NCBI GenBank assembly: GCA_025201375.1
Contig: JAIWZP010000002.1
Location: 1,240,001-1,304,000 of the forward strand
DNA from: Gongronella butleri
Lineage: Eukaryota; Mucoromycota; Mucoromycetes; Mucorales; Cunninghamellaceae
DNA: 64,000 nt
Direction: 5' to 3'
Each line of letters starts with the position of its first letter. The first letter of the stretch is position 1. The translations under genes and the position numbers were made by a program. Positions 20,916-32,225 of the stretch are shown here, piece after piece. The notes beneath the pieces are model-generated. The model was not told the DNA's origin and made no database searches. It saw only the letters and a list, made by a program, of their open reading frames with translations.

Positions 20916-22580
20916 ATCTCGTGTCGCCTCTCCTTCCACCTTGACTTTTTTTCTTTTCCCCTCCCTACTTGCACAACTCCAATCGTTTACACATACACGC
21001 CATAAATCCTAAAAAAATATATGCTTTTTGACTGCTTTTACGCTAAAAAAGGAGAAAAAGAGACGGAAAAAGATAAAAGTCAACAACGTTGAACGCGTGG
21101 GGGTGTCCGCAGGCATGTGGCACGCCGCTCGCCCCTTCGAATGAGCCCACCCTTGTGGAATGGCGATCACTGGAGAGTGTGCAATCACGATTTTCGAAAA
21201 TGGTCATTTTTCAAAGGGGTACAGTCGACACACGAAAAAGGGAGAAAAAAAAGTCCTCGGATCGCCACGCCAACTCAACTACATGGTTCACGGCCCTCGT
21301 TCACCACCGGAAACGAGATAAAACCAAACGTCCATCGACTAGTTTTGGCGTTCAATGTGTTTTAGATCTTATTTTCGGCTCAAGGTGGTCTCAACGAAAA
21401 ATACTTGTATCTCAATGAATCATACATTATCAGAAAGAGCATGGCTCACTGCGTATGTGGACATGGGTGATCAATGAAAAAAGTGATTTTTTGGTATGTT
21501 TGACACGGTTTCAAAATCATATATGATTTTCGACGCGCGAAAAACCGCGTCACTCGTCGAGTGACACGCGTCTGTTCCCAATCAAATACATGCACCTGGG
21601 CTGTTTCTTGCTAGGAAACGCGTCAATGCGGTTCTATACACGCGTTCTTCCCGTACAATTCGCTGTTGAAATTAAATCTAAAATTGCGAATTGCTCGTCA
21701 ATGATCAAAACGACCGCATTCTTTTTTGGCCATTCCCGTGGTTCTCAATGCATGCTTTCTTGCGTGCAAGTTTGATGGGTTTCTGGAAACCCAAATTTTA
21801 CATTTTGGTTTTGGAGCCTGGCGACGGTCAAATTTTGGTTTGCGCGCGAGGCGTCCCCAATGACTTTTGGCAGATGCAAATCGCATCTCGCTCGGACTTT
21901 CAGCGTGTCATTTCACGATGGGATGCCTTTCATGGTCCTGCGGTGTCTAGTTGGCAAGTTTATAGTGAAACATTTGGAAAAATAACTTTTTTTTTCTAAT
22001 CGTCATCCAACACAATTTATTCCAACCAGCCTCAACTTGCACCAGTTGGAGTGCCAAGGCAAGAAATCGTTGATTTCCGTGTTTTTAATCTGTGCCATGT
22101 AATTTGGATGCAGAGTAAATCAGAATTGAAATGTTTGAATGCATTTTGAAAGCATGTAAAGTTCGTTTGTCGAACACCCTTCGCAGAGGTGAAAAGGCAT
22201 TGCCACGACCACTCTCTAATGGCGCAGGTTACATATGTCTTGTTCAAGCATCGAAAGGGTTATGCCGGGAAATCCCGAAATTTGGCTGTTTTTCTTTCGT
22301 TGATATCCGTGTACGTGTGGACTTGCGATATGTTCCATTGTTCTGAGAAAGACAGGGCTGAAAAGACGAACGTTGGTTCAATTTGTTGGGGCCATGCTCT
22401 TTGAGTCGAAACGAAAATCCATCTATTTTAGGTATTTTAGTGCTGAACAGAATTTCACGCGCCTCATGTCCCCCCCCAAAATTCCGCGTAGTGCTGCGGC
22501 GCACGGCACTTCCCACTGCGCATCGTCCACAGATCCCACGAGCCTTTAAAAATGCAAATGGTATTATTTATTCTAAGTGT
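20916..22580. other. 1.7-kb gene-free region, possibly ancient repeat
   Basis: No supported exon. Between about 21170 and 22000 short blocks appear in the same order as in 38800-39290: TTTTCAAAGG followed by GTCGAC or CTCGAC, GGGCTGTTT then a GACGCGTC/ACGCGTC block, and a GCAAGTTTG block followed by GGATTCATGG/GGTTTCTGG. The two stretches may be old copies of one repeat. The region is otherwise unique AT-rich sequence; 22440-22520 has a C9 run. Confidence 0.35.
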
Positions 22581-23045
22581 TTATGAGAAAAGAGTGTCTA
22601 CTTTGTCGAATGCATGCAACTGCTTGATAGGGTCCTCGAATTGAGGTGCGATCATGAACAGGTAGCCGAGCGCCTTGGTGCGCACGACGGCCGGATCATC
22701 TTGCAAACGCGGATTGTAGCCTAAAAGGCGGCCGTCCATCATGGCCTTGATGGATTCGCCATTGACCGAGCATAGCTCCGTGTTGGGCTTCACCTTGGCC
22801 TTGTTGTTCGCGTCGCCGAGCGGCGTGGTCGTAACCTGCGGCACGGCATCGTCGGCCGTGTCGTTGGGCACCTGCATCAGACCAACAAGACACACGCGGT
22901 TGGGCGCTTGCAGGCAATACACGTTTCGATCTTCCTTGTGAATATAAAAGTCGTAATAATTCTCGAGAAATTGTAATGGCTGGGCGTCCCAGCCCTCGGC
23001 CATCGTGCGGTACTTGTCCAGATCGTAGTCCACCTGCATAGCCAT
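22581..23045 (-). CDS. ABITRAM/FAM206 (Simiate)-like protein
   Basis: Single-exon model, 154 aa. It matches the ABITRAM plan: an N-terminal FLENYYDFYIHKEDRN segment, then APNRVCLVGL (relatives have SNRICVITL), a variable low-complexity insert, a NTELCSVNGESIKAMMDGRLL strand region, and a C-terminal ALGYLFMIAPQFED block (relatives: GYIAVVLPKFE). The fold resembles glycine-cleavage H/lipoyl proteins but no lipoyl-lysine motif is clear. The human homologue binds actin and localises to nuclear speckles; fungal function is unknown. The start at 23045 follows a T-tract. The sequence ATGGCTATGCAG there could also be the end of an intron, so an upstream exon is possible. Confidence 0.72.
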   Translation of the reverse strand: MAMQVDYDLDKYRTMAEGWDAQPLQFLENYYDFYIHKEDRNVYCLQAPNRVCLVGLMQVPNDTADDAVPQVTTTPLGDANNKAKVKPNTELCSVNGESIKAMMDGRLLGYNPRLQDDPAVVRTKALGYLFMIAPQFEDPIKQLHAFDKVDTLFS

Positions 23046-23594
23046 AAAAAAAAAAAAGTTGGAAGGAAGACAGAGATTTTTTTTTGCCGTCAAGCCCCGC
23101 TCCACCCTGGGGCTAAAAATAGCTGCGGCTGACGATGACCCCGTCCTGCTGATGTCCAAAAAAAGGACGTAGCCATTGCTGCTGCGCGCGTTTGCCGTGC
23201 ATCATTAGCGCATGTGCCTAAATTGATCCATTGGCTGAAGCAATGGCATGTCGTATTGCTCCTTCATTGTCATCCACGCGGAAAGGGGGAGTACAAAATC
23301 AAAGCAAAAGGGCATCGTGTGTGAGGCAACAAAAAAAAAAAAAACCAGATTCCAGTGTGTGGATGCTGGTGCCACACAGGTGATCACAGCTGCGCACCTA
23401 ATTTGGGCGACTGCCTGGCAACGGAATCGTCGTGTGCCCAATGGCCTGAAAAAGGTGATCTTTTTTTAAGCGCGCATCAAGTGTGGCGCGTGTCAAAAAA
23501 GGGAAGCATCCTACTCACGCGTCTATTTAAACCGCCCATTGTTCCGTTTCTTCTTCTTTTTTTTTTTTTTCCTCATCGTTCAAATTCGTCGACA
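23046..23594. other. Upstream interval between ABITRAM-like and WWE genes
   Basis: No supported gene. A minus-strand stretch at 23290-23205 reads EQYDMPLLQPMDQFRHM then stop, but lacks a convincing upstream exon. A TATTTAAA element at 23524-23531 lies 64 bp before the WWE-gene ATG and is its likely core promoter. A T-rich run (23548-23572) separates the two. Confidence 0.35.
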
Positions 23595-23807
23595 ATGGCG
23601 CGCAAAGTGCAATGGGTGTATGCAATTGGCTCTTCCTGGGCTCGCTATGATACCGCGGCGGAAAAACAAATCGAAAATCTTTGGCACCGCGACGCGGCAG
23701 GCTGGATCAAGAGCCAGGTGTTTGGCGACTATGTGTACATTGATACCAGCCATCTCTCCATGACCTATGGCACCTACACGTACACGATAGCACGCCGCTA
23801 CTCTTAA
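23595..23807 (+). CDS. Small stand-alone WWE-domain-like protein
   Basis: Intronless 70-aa ORF with a TATA-like box 64 bp upstream. The whole protein is one domain resembling WWE: WVYAIGSSWARYD (two spaced Trp), then IENLWHRD, FGDYVYID (relatives: INGRTYTID) and a closing TYTIARR. WWE domains of PARPs, Deltex and RNF146 bind ADP-ribose-type units in ubiquitin and ADP-ribosylation pathways. A single-domain version with nothing attached is unusual; it could be an ADP-ribose reader, a decoy, or a relic of a larger gene. Family assignment rests on spacing of aromatic residues, so moderate confidence; that it is a real gene is likely because start, promoter and compact fold agree. Confidence 0.6.
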   Translation: MARKVQWVYAIGSSWARYDTAAEKQIENLWHRDAAGWIKSQVFGDYVYIDTSHLSMTYGTYTYTIARRYS

Positions 23808-24209
23808 TAACACATTGTCCGTGAACAATTGGTGTCGACTAGCTGGGTTGTTCCCCCCCCTTTTTTTTTTCTTTTTTCTTGTGTATTTTTCGACGCGACC
23901 TCAGCAACGCCTCTTTACAATCATCCCCCTTCATCACTTTTGCACTCTGCATTATACCAAGTAAATAGCCTTTCGTTCATTCATCCTCGTCTTTTCATCT
24001 TTTTTTTTTCTTTTGTTAGATTTTCACGTTTTTTGGTGAGAGAAAGCACATACGTGGCGTGCCAGAAGCGGTTTCCGTGGCATTCGCGCCACAAAAAAAA
24101 TAGAGGGGGGAGCAGACGGTATGGCAACAGCTCTTTTTTTATTGAAGGAGAGGCAAAATCTATGCATTTGTGCGTTTTCACGAGTTGCAATGGTATTGGG
24201 GAGCTGTGA

Positions 24210-25513
24210 TCAGATATGATGGTAGCGTGCAGGCAATGGGCTGAGAGAAGATTCAACAATGATGCTTGTGACGGGGTATGGATCAATGTTGGATGCCTGG
24301 GCAAAACAAAAAAGGTGAGTTGATGCATTGCAGACCTTTTTTTCTCTCTCTCTCTCTCTCTTTTCTTTAGTCTCTTTCTTACCGGTCGACGATCTTCCAT
24401 GTAGCCCTTGCCCGCTTTGCTGACGTGGCGCGGGATGCGGATAGACGCGCCGCGGTTCGCAATGCCCCAGCAAAAGGCGCCAATGTGCGCGGTCTCGTAA
24501 TTTCCGAGCAATCGCATGTCATTGTCCTCGCCATAGACGGCAATGTGCTCAAAGTGCCGCAGGCCCATCTTCTCGATGGCCGCTTCAATGACCTCCATGC
24601 CACCGTCCTCGCGCATGGCCTGTGTGGAGTAATTGCAATGCGCACCGGCGCCATTCCAGTCACCAGACACAGGTTTCGGGTGGATCGTGATGCCAACGCC
24701 AAAGTCCTCGGCCACACGCTCCATCAGGTATCGCGCAACCCACAGCTCGTCGCCCATGGCAATGCCCTCACAGGGGCCAATCTGGTACTCGAATTGTCCA
24801 GGCACGTTTTCCACATTGGCACCCGCAATTGTGATGCCCGCAAACAGACATGCCTTGTAGTGCGCCTCGACCATGTCGCGACCATACACCTTGGATGCAC
24901 CAACACCGCAATAATATTTACCCTACGATCCAAAAAAAAAAAAAGTCAAGAAAAAAAAGCTCAAAATCAGCACCTTTTGTCCCATGTTTTCACTCCGGCT
25001 TTTTTTTTTTTTTTTTTTTTTTGAGCGACTCACCTGCGGCTCGGGGTGGCCAAAGGATGGCCAGCCGTAGGGTCTGTCCTTTTCGACATCAAAAAACATG
25101 TATTCTTGCTCAATGCCAAACCATGGCTTTTCATCGGCATACGTGGCCATGACCTTGGCGCATGCATAGCGCTGATTGGATGGATGCGGGCTTCCATCCG
25201 GCAGGTATGTCTCGCAGAGCACAAGCTTGTTGGTCTGGCCGTCGTTGCGGCGACGGAAAGGATCGTGGTACATGGCCACGGGTTGCAGCAAGATATCCGA
25301 GTCGTGACCGTCCGATTGCCCAGTGGATGAGCCGTCAAAATTCCACTCAGGCACGCAGTCGACACGAGCGACCTGCTCGGCCGTTAGTGTGCGCGTCTTG
25401 GATCGGATCTCGCCATAGCCGTCAATCCACAGGTACTCGACTTGAAATCGATCGCCTTGGTCCAATTGGAGGTATTTGTTGAGAATCGATGGGTTGCTTT
25501 TTATCGCCGCCAT
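24210..25513 (-). CDS. GLN1: Glutamine synthetase
   Basis: Cytosolic ATP-dependent synthesis of glutamine from glutamate and ammonia. Exons: 25513-25034, 24922-24383, 24296-24210; 368 aa, the usual eukaryotic GSII length. Catalytic landmarks: [21 protein letters not shown], the ATP/glutamate loop [13 protein letters not shown], and [20 protein letters not shown], the last crossing into exon 3 ([13 protein letters not shown]). The ATG at 25513 is the first ATG in frame. Intron 1 shows an A24 tract directly after the GTGAGTCGCTC donor and a T-tract before the acceptor. The gene is convergent with the WWE gene. Confidence 0.97.
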
Positions 25514-26086
25514 GATGCACAATGTCCTTTTTTGCTGCTAGGAATCAAGTCGGATGGAAAATGAGATGCGATTTGCCGCTGAATGGCGCTAGAAATTACG
25601 TGTAGAGCGTGAAAAAAGTAAAGAAAAAAAGAGAAAAAAGAAAAAAGAACCAATGCTTTGGGTGGGTGATTATAAAGGATGTGTCAAGAAAACGGTGAGA
25701 CAGAGCGAGAAAAAGAGAGTAAAAAAGATGCGAAAGCAGAACGGGGAGCATCACGGATGTCTTTTTAGGTCTTATCGCCAGTGCTTTCCATTTTTGGCAC
25801 ACGTCCAGATAATTTTACGCCAGTCGTTGATACGATAAGGCGGATCTGTGTCACAATGACGTCGTGCCCTGGCATGCATGTGTGTGCTTTTCATGCTCCT
25901 TCAAGCAAAAAGACGCACTTTTTTTCTCTCCTTTTTTCACTATATTTTTTTCTTCTGTTCAATGAAATGAAAATTTTCAGATATACTTTAGCCATGTCGC
26001 ATCTGAGAAACGATAACAGGGTGGCGCAATGTCATCTACCAAAACCATGATCTTTTTTTGACGTGCAAAAGAGCGTCTATTGGGAA

Positions 26087-26124
<38 letters not shown>

Positions 26125-26847
26125 CCGAAATGAGTTAGCAAAGTGGACGCTGCTATATGATAGACACCTTGCATGGCGCTGGGCCTGCTTGTCTTTTATT
26201 TCCCAATTGGCGCACGTGATGATTGGAGCTGATCTCTCCGTCCCAGTGATTGATGCGCCTTTGTTGGGACCGTGCCCAGATAACCGCGTCTTGATCTGAC
26301 CAAGAGATGCATATATCTCTGCTTATCAGAGCATGCCGTGCGTGGGGTGCGCCCCTCAATCGTGCTCGTGACAACTATTTTGCTTTCTTTTTCGCTTTCA
26401 TTCGTTTTTGAAACTTGCTCAGGTTCATTTTTGACTTTCGCTTGCCCATTGAAGTTGTTCATTTCTTGAGGGTGTCTCTGGGAAGCCGATGAGGCAACTA
26501 TACAGGCCATGGATCAACGCGAACTAGAAAATACGGTGTGATCAGCGGCAGCCCTGCTTTTATTTGCCAGCGCCAATTGCCAGCGAATCGCCCTAGTCAA
26601 CCCAGGTATTATTGGTCAAGATCTTTTGAACAGTGTTGGCAATTTTGTCATTGAACCCTTGCATATTCAATAAAAAATGGAAATGGACATTTTGACATAA
26701 ATCTTTTATTGCGACGCGTCGAATGACGCAAGAGGTATGTTTTTGATACTCTTTTGGGAATTCTATTGCATAGAGGAGGTGTGCAACAACGAAAAGCAAT
26801 CATTCTAGGGATCTTAAGATAATTCGCGCCCAATGGCCAGGTTCACT
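25514..26847. other. 1.3-kb interval upstream of glutamine synthetase
   Basis: No supported gene. It holds the presumed GLN1 promoter (25514-25700), a T30-class tract at 26092-26122, and AT-rich sequence. A 104-codon minus-strand ORF (26510-26196) starts with ATG and is Lys/Glu/Ser-rich but has no recognisable domain and no promoter signal; I do not call it. Confidence 0.4.
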
Positions 26848-29001
26848 GGCACACTTTTGAGCTCTGGCACAGCTTTGGCACACTTTTGCCATACATTTGG
26901 CACACATTCAAGCTCTGGTACAGCTTTGGGACACTTTTGGCACACATTTGAGCTGTGGCACACATTTGGCACACATTTGGCACATATTTGAGCTCTGGCA
27001 CACATTTGGCACACATTTGGCACACATTTGGCACACATTCAAGCCCTGGCACACTTTTGGCACACATTTGAGCTCTGGCACAGCTCTGGCGCACATTTGG
27101 CACACATTTGGCACACATTTGGCACACATTTGGCACACATCCAAGCACTGGAACAGCTTTGGCACACTTTTAGCACACATTCAAGCTCTGACACAGCTTT
27201 GGCACACTTTTGGCACACATTCAAGCTCTGACACAGCTTTGGCACACATCTGGCACACATTTGAGCTCTGGCACAAATTTGGCACACCTTTGACACACAT
27301 TTGGCATACCTTTGGCACACATTTGGCACACATTCAAGCTCTGACACAGCTTTGGCACACATCTGGCACACATTTGAGCTCTGGCACAAATTTGGCACAC
27401 CTTTGACACACATTTGGCATACCTTTGGCACACATTTGGCACACATTCAAGCTCTGGCACACCTTTGGCGCACTTTTGGCACACCTTTGAGCTCTGGCAC
27501 ACATTTGGCACACATTTGGCACACATTCAAGCTCTGGCACAGCTTGGGCACAGCTTTGGCACACATTTGAGCTCTGGCACAGCTTTGGCACACTTTTGGC
27601 ACACATTTGAGCTCTGGCATAGCTTTGGCACAATTTTGGCACACTTTTGAGCTCTGGCACACATTTCGCACACATTTGGCACACATTTGAGCTCTGGCAC
27701 ACTTTTGGCACAGCTTTGGCACACATTTGGCACACATTCAGGCTCTGGAACAGCTTTGGCACAGCTTTGGCACAGCTTTGGCACACTTTTGGCACACATT
27801 CAAGCTCTGGCACTGCTTTGACACACTTTTGGCACACTTTTGGCACACATTCAAGCTCTGGCACAGCTCTGGCACACATTTGGCACACTGTTGGCACACA
27901 TTTGGTACACATTCAAGCTCTGGAACAGCTTTGGTACACTTTTGGCACACATTTGAGCTCTGGCGCAGCTTTGGCTCACTTTTGGCACACATTCAAGCAC
28001 TGGAACAGCTTTGGCACACTTTTGGCACACATTCAAGCTCTGACACAGCTTTGGCACACTTTTCGCACACATTCAAGCTCTGACACAGCTTTGGCACACA
28101 TTTGGCACACATTTGAGCTCTGGCACAAATTTGGCACACCTTTGACACACATTTGGCATACCTTTGGCACACATTTGGCACACATTCAAGCTCTGGCACA
28201 CCTTTGGCACACTTTTGGCACACATTCAAGCTCTGGCACAGCTTTGGCACAGCTTTGGCACACATTTGGCACACATCCAGGCTCTTGCACAGCTTTGACA
28301 CACTTTTGGCACACATTCAAGCTCTGGCACAGCTTTGGCACAGCTTTGGCACACATTTGGCAAACATTCAGGCTCTGGCACAGCTTTGACACACTTTTGG
28401 CACACTTTTGGCACACATTTGAGCTCTGGCACACTTTTGGCACACTTTTGGCACACATTTGAGCTCTGGCACACTTTTGGCACACTTTTGGCACACATTC
28501 AAGCTCTGACACAGCTTTGGCACACTTTTGGCACACATTTGAGCTCTGGCATAGCTCTGGCACAGTTATGGCACACATTCAAGCTCTGGCACAGCTCTGG
28601 CACACATTTGGCACACATTTGGCACACATTTGGCACACATCTGAGCTCTGGCACAGCTCTGGCACACATTTGAGCTCTGGCACAGCTCTGGCACACATTT
28701 GGCACACATTTGGCAGACATTTGAGCTCTGGCACACATTTGGCACACATCTGAGCTCTGGCACACATTTGAGCTCTGGCACAGCTCTGGCACACATTTAG
28801 CACACATTTGGCACGCATTTGAGTTCTGGCACACATTTGGCACACATTTGGCACGCATTTGAGCTCACACATTTAGCACACATTTGCACGCATTCGAGCT
28901 CTGGCACACATTTGGCACACATTTGGCACGCATTTGAGCTCTGGCACACATTTGAGCTCTGGCACAGCTCTGGCACAGCTCTGGCACACATTTGAGCTCT
29001 G
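26848..29001. repeat. 2.15-kb minisatellite of 11-mer CACACNTTTGG-type units
   Basis: About 195 successive units built from a few 11-mers (CACACATTTGG, CACACTTTTGG, CACAGCTTTGG) and an 18-mer variant (CACACATTTGAGCTCTGG or CACACATTCAAGCTCTGG). None of the common units contains a stop codon in either strand, and 11 is not a multiple of 3, so long open frames appear on both strands in all frames (up to 271 codons). These encode artefactual HTFGTHLAHIWHT-like (+) and CxxC-like CAKCVPNVCQ (-) repeats. Units are mixed rather than in a strict higher-order array, pointing to slippage and unequal exchange. Confidence 0.97.
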
Positions 29002-29173
29002 GTAAACTTTTGGGTGTTTCTTGTTTTGTTTTTTAAAAAGTTGGAACTGGGCAATGCTGATTTTAGCCTCAATGTCTACTTTTTGTTTTGGTTCCTGTTG
29101 CCTGATGCCTGGTGCCTGAAATGAGCCTGGTTATCTAATAGTCCGATTTTGTGCTAGAAAGTGGAAACAGATA

Positions 29174-29428
29174 TAATCAAATGCCCGGGTAAAAGGGAAT
29201 GGAACGAAAAATCGCAGGATAGGGAAGCAATTTGGGATATAGTAAGAGAAAAGAAGTAAGTCACAATAAAGAAGAGCAGGTAAATGGAAATCATATAAGT
29301 GTAATCAAATGCCCGGGTAAAAGAGAATAGAACGAAAAGTCGCAGGATAGGAAGCAATTTGGGATATAGTAAGGGAAAAGAACAAAGTCACAATAAAGAG
29401 GAGCAGGTAAATGGGAAAACAGTTAAAA
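29174..29428. repeat. 128-bp direct tandem duplication
   Basis: Unit 1 is 29174-29301 and unit 2 is 29302-29428. Both begin TAATCAAATGCCCGGGTAAA and end around AGGAGCAGGTAAATGG / AAGAGCAGGTAAATGG. They differ by a few substitutions and small indels. No coding potential. It lies just downstream of the minisatellite. Confidence 0.9.
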
Positions 29429-29480
29429 ATCATAAGGACGGGGGATGTAGTTTGGGACATTAAAGGGAAAAAAAAAGTGG

Positions 29481-30593
29481 TCAGACGACACCCGAACGTT
29501 GTGGGAAGCCGCGACGGCAGTGGAACTTCTTTAGAACGTCGTTCTGCTGCAATTGCTCGATGGTCAGCACGTGGAAAACGTTCTTTTCTTTGACGATCAT
29601 TTCATCTAGGCTTTCCGCGGCCATAAGGAATTTTCTCATGTGGCCCACGTCAGTGGACAGGCCCGCCCAATCCAGAATTACGACCCGCGTGCGTGTAGTG
29701 GATGCCGCAAGACGGCGGATGAACGCTGAAATTGAGTCAGTCAGATGTCTCACCTATGCGACTTTTTACCCTTACCTTTGCCGTCGCCTTTGAGGCCAGG
29801 GATATTGGTGGCGAGCTCCTCTGGTAGCGTCGATTGGGCCGTGATCAGTGGCTCGCTAGCGTCTGCAAGGGACGCGTAAATGTCGGTGCAACCCATTGAC
29901 TCCAGTTCCTCAACCATGCTGGTCAGAGAGCGAATTCGTTCCCTGGTCTTTGTCCCTGTTTCCGACTTCCGGGCGAAACCGATCGTTGTGAGCTGGTGGC
30001 TGCGTAAATACGATTTCAAATCGTCCAACGACGTGCGTGGTAGCTGATCTACAAGATGCAAATAGAAATTTGTCAATTTTTCAAATGACAGCCCTTTTTC
30101 CATTTTACCTCGGTAAGATTTCTTCATGATGAAAAGCCTGCGTCCACGTTGACGCTGGGTGGATTCGTTCCGGGGCTGAGAGCGGTCGCCAAAGAGGCCT
30201 GTCGCTGATACCCATCTCTCCGCCTGATTACCGCTGATATTGCTCGCAAAGCGTTCATTGACGATAAGTGCCAGCTCGCTAGAAGTCACAAACGAGTGGT
30301 CATACATTGCTGGCGCCTCCATTGGTTGCTCCAGATGCAACACTCGGCTCAGATACTCGGTCGCCGCGGCCTTGGTGACCGTTTGCACTCGCTGACTCTT
30401 GCTTGGGCTCACGGGTGCCTCGTCGCCGTCCACTTTTAAAGAAGTCATCAATATTTCAACGTTTTTTTTTGTGCCCTAGACGCTACGTACCTATGTCTCG
30501 AGGGTAAGTTTTGAACTTAAAAGGCTGACGCGCCTGTTTTGCGATTGCAACCGCCGTCGGCTCATACACGTCTTGCATATAGATTGGCACCAT
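29481..30593 (-). CDS. Serine-recombinase-like (resolvase-fold) protein of unknown function
   Basis: Exons: 30593-30491, 30432-30109, 30048-29776, 29725-29481; 314 aa, phases consistent. The N-terminal part (about 80-140) could be a helix-turn-helix: SSELALIVNERF, AERWVSATGLF, then a basic GRRLFIMKKSYR. Next is TIGFARKSETG (R169, S171), like the Y-x-R-x-S entry of IS607/resolvase catalytic domains, then ERIRSLTSMVEELESMG. VVILDWAGLST occupies the place of the D-R-L-S-R motif but lacks its arginines. The C-terminus is CRRGFPQRSG. Relatedness to recombinases is inference. If correct, the second active-site arginine cluster is degenerate. Similar proteins are, to my recollection, multi-copy in Mucorales. 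It is bordered upstream by a copy of the interspersed repeat. Confidence 0.6.
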
Positions 30594-30772
30594 TTCCACG
30601 CTCGCTTGCCTCTCCATTGCCAGTTTTTGATTTTCTTCCGTTTGCTCTCAGTCGAAAACGGCACAAGCCGCTTGCGCAAAGGTGAGCATCTTTGGAATTC
30701 GAGAAAAAAAAAAGGCAGGGGAAGGCTAGGGAAAAGAAAAAAAAAACTACAAGGAAAAACATTTTCGAGTCC

Positions 30773-30855
30773 AAAAAAATCGGGCGGGTCCGTCTTGAAC
30801 ACGGAGCTATACTGTAGTTTACGCCATGACGCAAGTTTCATTGGCGGGCAAGTGG
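30773..30855 (-). repeat. Interspersed repeat core, copy 3 (reverse orientation)
   Basis: Read on the minus strand this matches 13266-13370 and, more loosely, 52467-52560: a TTTTTTACAG start, CTTGCCCGCC, GAAAC.TGCGTCA.GGC, AAACTACAGTATAGC, GACGGA.CCGCCCGATTTTTT. Copy 1 has an extra TACTGTA between CAGCC and CTTGCCCG that this copy lacks. No coding pot­ential. Confidence 0.75.
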
Positions 30856-30993
30856 GCTGTAAAAAGAAAAAAAGTCAACTGGCAAAAAACGATGGACGGC
30901 CATTTAAATTCTTGGATCGTGGGGGCGCACCCCGCTGCGCCATTTTGCTTTCGACGCGTGCTGGTCGAATCATAGCCAAAAAGCCAAGAAATT

Positions 30994-32225
30994 TTTGAAA
31001 TCTTAGTTTTTTTTATGAACCACACTGCCGAGCTCCGAGTCACAGCGACCCAAAGGTCACATTTGACGCGGAAATGTCATTTTGCCCCTAGATTGACACA
31101 GAAGGAGCTACAAGCGGCCACGATGCATCATAAATAGGCCAGACGTTCACCTTGCTTTTCTTCTTTTTTTATGTTGAGCATGTTTCGACGCGGTATTGGA
31201 GCACATGCTCTTCCTTTTAAGGTGTCTGAGAGTCAATTATCAGAATCGCCAAGCTGCCAGGCACTTTGGGCGCGTTCACCAAACCGAGACAATCTTGACA
31301 GGCTAAAACGCGGCGCCAGAACATCATTTACCTGCACTTCCGCAGCCACGGCATGTCTTCATGCCGAGCCCTTTGCTCTACAGTGCTCAATTGACTCATA
31401 CGCGCAAATATAAGCCCATTGAGTGGCTGATTTGCAAGGATGACAAACCATTATTGTTTTTCCTACTCGTTGCGCCACTATCAACGCGTCCAATTCACCT
31501 TACAATCGTTGAGCCTGCGATTGCAGCATGAAACAGAGTGATACACCGTGCCATGCCCCGACACTCCTTTTTCCAGACAATTTTTATTACGGAAAAACAT
31601 GATTGGACACTCATTTGTGGGCATTTGACCTATTTATCATTGCCTGTGCCTCTGTGCCGCGCCAGTCACGCTGCAGCAAGCGTCTATGTGCAAGATCATG
31701 AGCATAGAAACCGCACCTCTACCACTCTGGCGTCAAATGTCCGAGATTTAATCTGTTTGTTGGCGCATCTCGAGTTTGCGTCTTTTTTTTTGGTAGTGTC
31801 TGAGCCTCATGAAGCGCGTCACTGACTCTAATGTGGGAAATCCAAGGCATTGGAACGCGCGGCGGCAGCAGAAAAATAGTGACAAAAGGGTGTCTTATCT
31901 CTTCAGGGCTGAGATGGAGGCTTTTTTCATGTACCTGATGAAATTGGGTTAGGATTGGTCGCCGATCCCCAGCCAGAAAATCGGTCAGAAACATGGGAAA
32001 GAGTATCCCATTCCATGGTGCAACCTGATTTACAACAGGTGCTCTAGAAAATGGCGGCCGATCTTGTCTATCCTTTTTTTTTTTTTTGGCTTTTGGTCGA
32101 TCAGCATTTCCTTTATTCAGAAACGACACGAATCAAGATACATTTATGTATGGGAATGAGGTGATGTACAGGGTAAGGGAAAAAAAAAAAGAGTGGATGA
32201 ATGGCAATAAAGCGCCTTATCATGG
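30994..32225. other. 1.2-kb gene-free region
   Basis: No supported exon. A minus-strand ORF (32129-31719) and a plus-strand ORF (31538-31825) have no recognisable domain or splice context. A TATAAATA-like CATAAATAGGCC lies at 31129-31140 with nothing obvious downstream on the plus strand. Confidence 0.35.

Noticed and set aside
23205..23300. Short minus-strand segment EQYDMPLLQPMDQF ending in stop
   Set aside because: No acceptor or upstream exon could be assigned, so not called.
26196..26510. 104-codon minus-strand ORF rich in Lys, Glu and Ser
   Set aside because: ATG start but no domain, splice context or promoter; charged composition can arise by chance in AT-rich sequence.
26850..29000. 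Dozens of long ORFs in both directions encoding HTFGT- or CAKCVP-type repeats
   Set aside because: They follow from stop-free 11- and 18-base tandem units; no start context, domain or promoter.
26844..29002. CRISPR-like array from regular repeats
   Set aside because: Units are contiguous with no unique spacers; it is a minisatellite.
31538..32129. Two ORFs (plus 31538-31825; minus 32129-31719)
   Set aside because: No recognisable domain and no supporting signals in an AT-rich gap.
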